9,059 nt of DNA from an uncultured Haloferula sp. (lineage in GTDB: Bacteria; Verrucomicrobiota; Verrucomicrobiae; Verrucomicrobiales; Akkermansiaceae). The notes beneath the pieces were generated by a model. It had not been told where the DNA came from. It ran no database searches and saw only the letters and a list, made by a program, of their open reading frames with translations. Below, one piece after another: positions 7,246 to 9,059 of the stretch. Numbering within the stretch: position 1 is the stretch's first letter; each line of letters starts with the position of its first letter. Where the stretch lies: the NCBI GenBank assembly GCA_946885645.1, contig CAMPGU010000164.1, positions 1 to 9,059 on the forward strand, in the 5' to 3' direction. The position numbers were made by a program, and so were the translations under genes.

Positions 7246-7929
7246 ATGCTGCCAGAACGCCGGAAAACCGCCGAGGAAATCGCGAAACTCCGCGAGGACA
7301 TGGGTATTCCCGGCGCGACCGCCGCGCCGGTGGAAACCGCTCCCGGACCCGCCGCCTCCCGTCCCGAACCGGACGACGGTGACGCCGCAGGCGAAGGGGG
7401 CGAGGCTGCCCCGCGGCCCGCGGCAAAGGCGGTGCGCTCGCTCCGCAAGTCCGAGCAAGCGCCGGCAGTGTCCGCCAGTAGCGCGCCGCGCGAGAACGGC
7501 GGGGCGATACCCGCCCGCCGCCGCAGCGAACGCGAGCTGATGGAGCTGCGGCGGACCCAGGCGACGCCGCCCGACCAATCGATCGCCTACATCCGGAATC
7601 TCGCCGTCCCGTGGCCCTTGGTGGCGCTGGGTTATCTCCTGCCGCTGACGGGTGCCTTGCTGGGCTGGCTGTCGGTATGGACGCCCACGGTGATGGAACC
7701 GGATTTCCCGGCCATGTGGATGGCCGATCTTTCGCGCGAGCCCTGGCTTGGCAGCGCGGGTTTGGGCGCGCTCCTCGGACTCTGTCTCGCGGGCTTGCTG
7801 CTTGCCGGGTGGTTCGGCTGGAAGAAGCCGCGCTCCCGCCATCATGCGGGCTTCATCGCGGTCATCGCCGTTTTGATCATCGTCTTCGCTCTTGTCCTCA
7901 AGTTCGCACCTGCCGCGCATGGCCCGTAA
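7246..7929 (+). CDS. Unknown three-segment membrane protein within the pyr operon
   Basis: I do not recognise a family. The 227-residue protein has a soluble, Ala/Pro/Glu-rich and probably disordered N-terminal half (1-115). Three hydrophobic segments follow (about 122-145, 169-191 and 200-220), with a short loop and a basic KKPRSRHH turn between the last two. The N-terminal half holds a recurring motif LRx5P at 15-22, 66-73 and 101-108. Two of these belong to longer similar helices, RRKTAEEIAKLRED and RRRSERELMELRRT, exactly 86 residues apart. It starts 3 nt after the pyrR stop, and its last 11 nt overlap the start of pyrB, so translation is probably coupled. The position suggests a lineage-specific partner, but the gene may be only a passenger. 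No transporter signature such as a UraA/UraF motif is seen. Confidence 0.82.
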   Translation: MLPERRKTAEEIAKLREDMGIPGATAAPVETAPGPAASRPEPDDGDAAGEGGEAAPRPAAKAVRSLRKSEQAPAVSASSAPRENGGAIPARRRSERELMELRRTQATPPDQSIAYIRNLAVPWPLVALGYLLPLTGALLGWLSVWTPTVMEPDFPAMWMADLSREPWLGSAGLGALLGLCLAGLLLAGWFGWKKPRSRHHAGFIAVIAVLIIVFALVLKFAPAAHGP

Positions 7930-8839
7930 GGATCTTCTCGATATCAGTTCGCTCGACCGGGAGGAGATCGATCTCCTTCTGGATCAGGCGGTTCCTTTCA
8001 AGGAGCTCTTCACCCGCTCCGTCAAAAAGGTTCCCGCCCTGAAGGGGAAGTCCGTGCTGATGCTCTTCTACGAGCCGAGCACGCGGACCCATTCCTCCTT
8101 CGAGGTGGCGGCCAAGCGTCTCTCCGCGGACGTGACGAATTTCGATGTCCCGCATTCCTCCGTCGTGAAAGGGGAGTCGGTGCGCGAGACGATCGAGACG
8201 CTCCAGGCGATGCGGACGGATTTCATCGTGGTGCGCCATGGCCGCAGCGGCTTGCCCGGCATGATCGCCGGAATGACAAAGGCGAGCGTGATCAATGCGG
8301 GCGACGGGGCCCATGCGCACCCCACCCAGGCCTTGCTCGATGCCTTCACGCTGAAGGAGGTTTTCCCGGACCTGAGCGGCAGGAAGGTGCTCATCATCGG
8401 TGACATCCTCCACAGCCGCGTGGCGCGTTCCACCAGCACGATCCTGAAGCGGCTGGGCGTGGAGGTCGCTTACCTCGGGCCCGGCTCGCTGGTGCCGAGG
8501 AGCGGACCGGAGAACATCCGGCGCTTCACCGACTATGAGGAGGCGATGAAGTGGAAGCCGGATGCGGTCTATCTCCTGCGGGTCCAGATGGAACGGCAGG
8601 ACGTGCAGTATTTCCCGAGCCTGAGGGAGTATCACAAGGTGTATGGGATCACCGAAGAACGCCTGAAGCGGATCGACGGGGAAGGCATGTATCTGATGCA
8701 CCCCGGACCGGTGAACCGCGGCGTGGAGCTCTGCGACGGAGCGATGGATTATTCGCGATCGCTCATCAACCGGCAGGTCGAGAACGGCATCGCCGTCCGC
8801 ATGGCGGTGCTTTATTGGCTGAAGCCGGCGGAGGAGTAG
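7919..8839 (+). CDS. pyrB: Aspartate carbamoyltransferase catalytic chain
   Basis: PyrB condenses carbamoyl phosphate and aspartate in the second step of pyrimidine synthesis. At 306 residues it has the length of a normal catalytic chain. The carbamoyl-phosphate site is YEPSTRTHSSFE (51-62), followed by the mobile-loop VVKGES (82-87), where K84 is the expected catalytic Lys. Then come HAHPTQALLD (132-141), GDILHSRVARS (161-171), RVQMER (221-226) and MHPGPVNRGVEL (260-271), the last contributing to the aspartate side. The common STRTR is STRTH here, as in some other bacterial enzymes. ATG at 7919 overlaps the end of the preceding gene by 11 nt. A longer frame upstream (to 7892) is less likely because MARKDLLDIS is a natural start. 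No pyrI or pyrC follows; instead a REP hairpin begins at the stop codon, whose TAG (8837-8839) is part of the repeat head GTAG. Confidence 0.97.
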   Translation: MARKDLLDISSLDREEIDLLLDQAVPFKELFTRSVKKVPALKGKSVLMLFYEPSTRTHSSFEVAAKRLSADVTNFDVPHSSVVKGESVRETIETLQAMRTDFIVVRHGRSGLPGMIAGMTKASVINAGDGAHAHPTQALLDAFTLKEVFPDLSGRKVLIIGDILHSRVARSTSTILKRLGVEVAYLGPGSLVPRSGPENIRRFTDYEEAMKWKPDAVYLLRVQMERQDVQYFPSLREYHKVYGITEERLKRIDGEGMYLMHPGPVNRGVELCDGAMDYSRSLINRQVENGIAVRMAVLYWLKPAEE

Positions 8840-8858
8840 CACGACGTTCCACGTCGTG
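8836..8858 (+). repeat. REP-like unit 1: GTAG head plus palindromic hairpin, overlapping the pyrB stop
   Basis: GTAG at 8836-8839 is followed directly by CACGACGT-TCC-ACGTCGTG (8840-8858), a perfect 8-bp stem with a 3-nt TCC loop. A GTAG or GGAG tetranucleotide at the foot of a hairpin is the form recognised by REP-associated tyrosine transposases (RAYTs). The pyrB TAG stop lies inside the tetranucleotide. The unit may also stabilise the operon mRNA 3' end; there is no T-run for intrinsic termination. Confidence 0.75.
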
Positions 8859-8913
8859 TGGGGGTGGACGGAGGGAGAGGCGTCGCCTTTGGGAAAGGGG
8901 CGGACGGGAGGAA

Positions 8914-8936
8914 CGCGACATGGAATGTCGCGCTAC
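8914..8936 (-). repeat. REP-like unit 2, inverted relative to unit 1
   Basis: Read on the minus strand this is GTAG (8936-8933) followed by CGCGACAT-TCC-ATGTCGCG, a perfect 8-bp stem with the same TCC loop. It differs from unit 1 at two stem positions, each balanced on the other arm (G-C against A-T, and A-T against G-C). The pairing is therefore conserved while the sequence differs. Confidence 0.75.
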
Positions 8937-8937
8937 T

Positions 8938-8973
8938 AAAAACCCCGCCGCGGCGGATGGCCGGGGCGGGGTT
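8938..8973 (-). terminator. Intrinsic terminator of the leftward pseudopilin-like gene
   Basis: The inverted repeat AACCCCGCC / GGCGGGGTT (8941-8949 and 8965-8973) forms a 9-bp arm. It continues after one G-G mismatch with CGGC/GCCG and a 5-nt loop GGATG. Read leftward the stem runs into TTTTT (8942-8938), a proper terminator tail. On the plus strand there is no T-run after the stem, so it mainly serves the leftward gene, whose stop is 28 nt away. REP unit 2 starts immediately beyond it. Confidence 0.78.
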
Positions 8974-9001
8974 GATGAGAAATCAGCGAGATCGGCCGGG
9001 C

Positions 9002-9059
9002 TTACCAGGTCTTGATGTCGTCGCCTTCACCCAGCTTGCCATCCTGGCCATAGCTGTAG
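9002..9059 (-). CDS. C-terminal end of a type II secretion-type pseudopilin/prepilin (partial)
   Basis: Read leftward from the right edge, the frame gives YSYGQDGKLGEGDDIKTW and a TAA stop at 9004-9002. The pattern S-x-G-x-D-G-x-x-G-x-x-D-D-I followed by a Trp-containing end is the usual tail of GspG/PulG-like major pseudopilins, where Asp residues in this segment bind calcium. Such proteins are numerous in Verrucomicrobiota and Planctomycetota genomes. The N-terminal methylation motif and helix lie outside the window, so the assignment rests on 18 residues. It is convergent with pyrB and is followed by a clear terminator. Confidence 0.7.
   Translation of the reverse strand, partial: YSYGQDGKLGEGDDIKTW

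Larger units (their letters stand above)
8836..8936. mobile_element. REPIN-like element: two inverted REP units around a 55-nt spacer
   Basis: Units 1 and 2 face each other, heads outward, across 101 bp. That is the usual form and size of a REPIN, a non-autonomous element mobilised by a RAYT. The spacer (8859-8913) is strongly purine-rich on the plus strand. It holds a loose direct repeat, GGACGGAGGGA near 8867 and GGACGGGAGGA near 8902, and the small palindrome AGGCG-T-CGCCT. No RAYT gene is in the window. The element fills most of the gap between pyrB and the convergent pseudopilin gene. Confidence 0.65.

Noticed and set aside
7478..7496. GTAGCGCGCCGCGCG in the unknown membrane-protein gene as a third REP unit
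   Set aside because: It lacks the TCC loop and the CGAC/GTCG stem core, and it lies in coding sequence of biased composition.
5341..7920. Leftward open frame of 859 codons opposite purD, pyrR and the unknown membrane protein
   Set aside because: Three well-supported rightward genes occupy the region. The frame stays open because of high GC3, and the translation shows no recognisable domain.

Overview
The window is GC-rich bacterial chromosome with very short intergenic gaps and strong G/C preference at third codon positions. I think it comes from a Verrucomicrobiota species (Luteolibacter-like). This is inference. It rests on the pseudopilin tail ending in GEGDDIKTW at the right edge, the lack of clear Shine-Dalgarno sites at most starts, and the GTAG-headed REP hairpins after pyrB. 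No rRNA, tRNA, CRISPR array or insertion sequence was seen.

Left part (15-5131): two divergent gene pairs. Leftward are a single-membrane-segment protein of unknown function, whose frame is broken near its 3' end, and then a five-segment membrane enzyme of the alkaline phosphatase/sulfatase superfamily. That enzyme has Thr where sulfatases carry the formylglycine Cys/Ser, so it resembles phosphotransferase-type members more than true sulfatases. Rightward are a GT28/MGDG-synthase-like glycosyltransferase and a YihX-like HAD phosphatase. Together these look like a cell-envelope glycolipid or polymer module, but the substrate cannot be read from the sequence.

Middle and right (5132-8839): a possible 65-residue leftward gene, then a tight rightward operon of purD (purine synthesis), pyrR (pyrimidine regulator and uracil phosphoribosyltransferase), an unknown three-segment membrane protein, and pyrB (aspartate carbamoyltransferase). 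The junctions are 3 nt, 3 nt and an 11-nt overlap, so purine and pyrimidine steps appear to be co-transcribed.

Right edge (8836-9059): a REPIN-like element of two inverted GTAG-hairpin units. The first unit contains the pyrB stop codon, and the two units differ only by compensatory base-pair changes in the stem. The second unit abuts a leftward intrinsic terminator that ends a pseudopilin-like gene, of which only the last 18 residues are inside the window. The points most worth a second look are the REPIN, the broken gene, the Thr-type sulfatase-fold enzyme beside a glycolipid glycosyltransferase, and the unknown protein embedded in the nucleotide operon.
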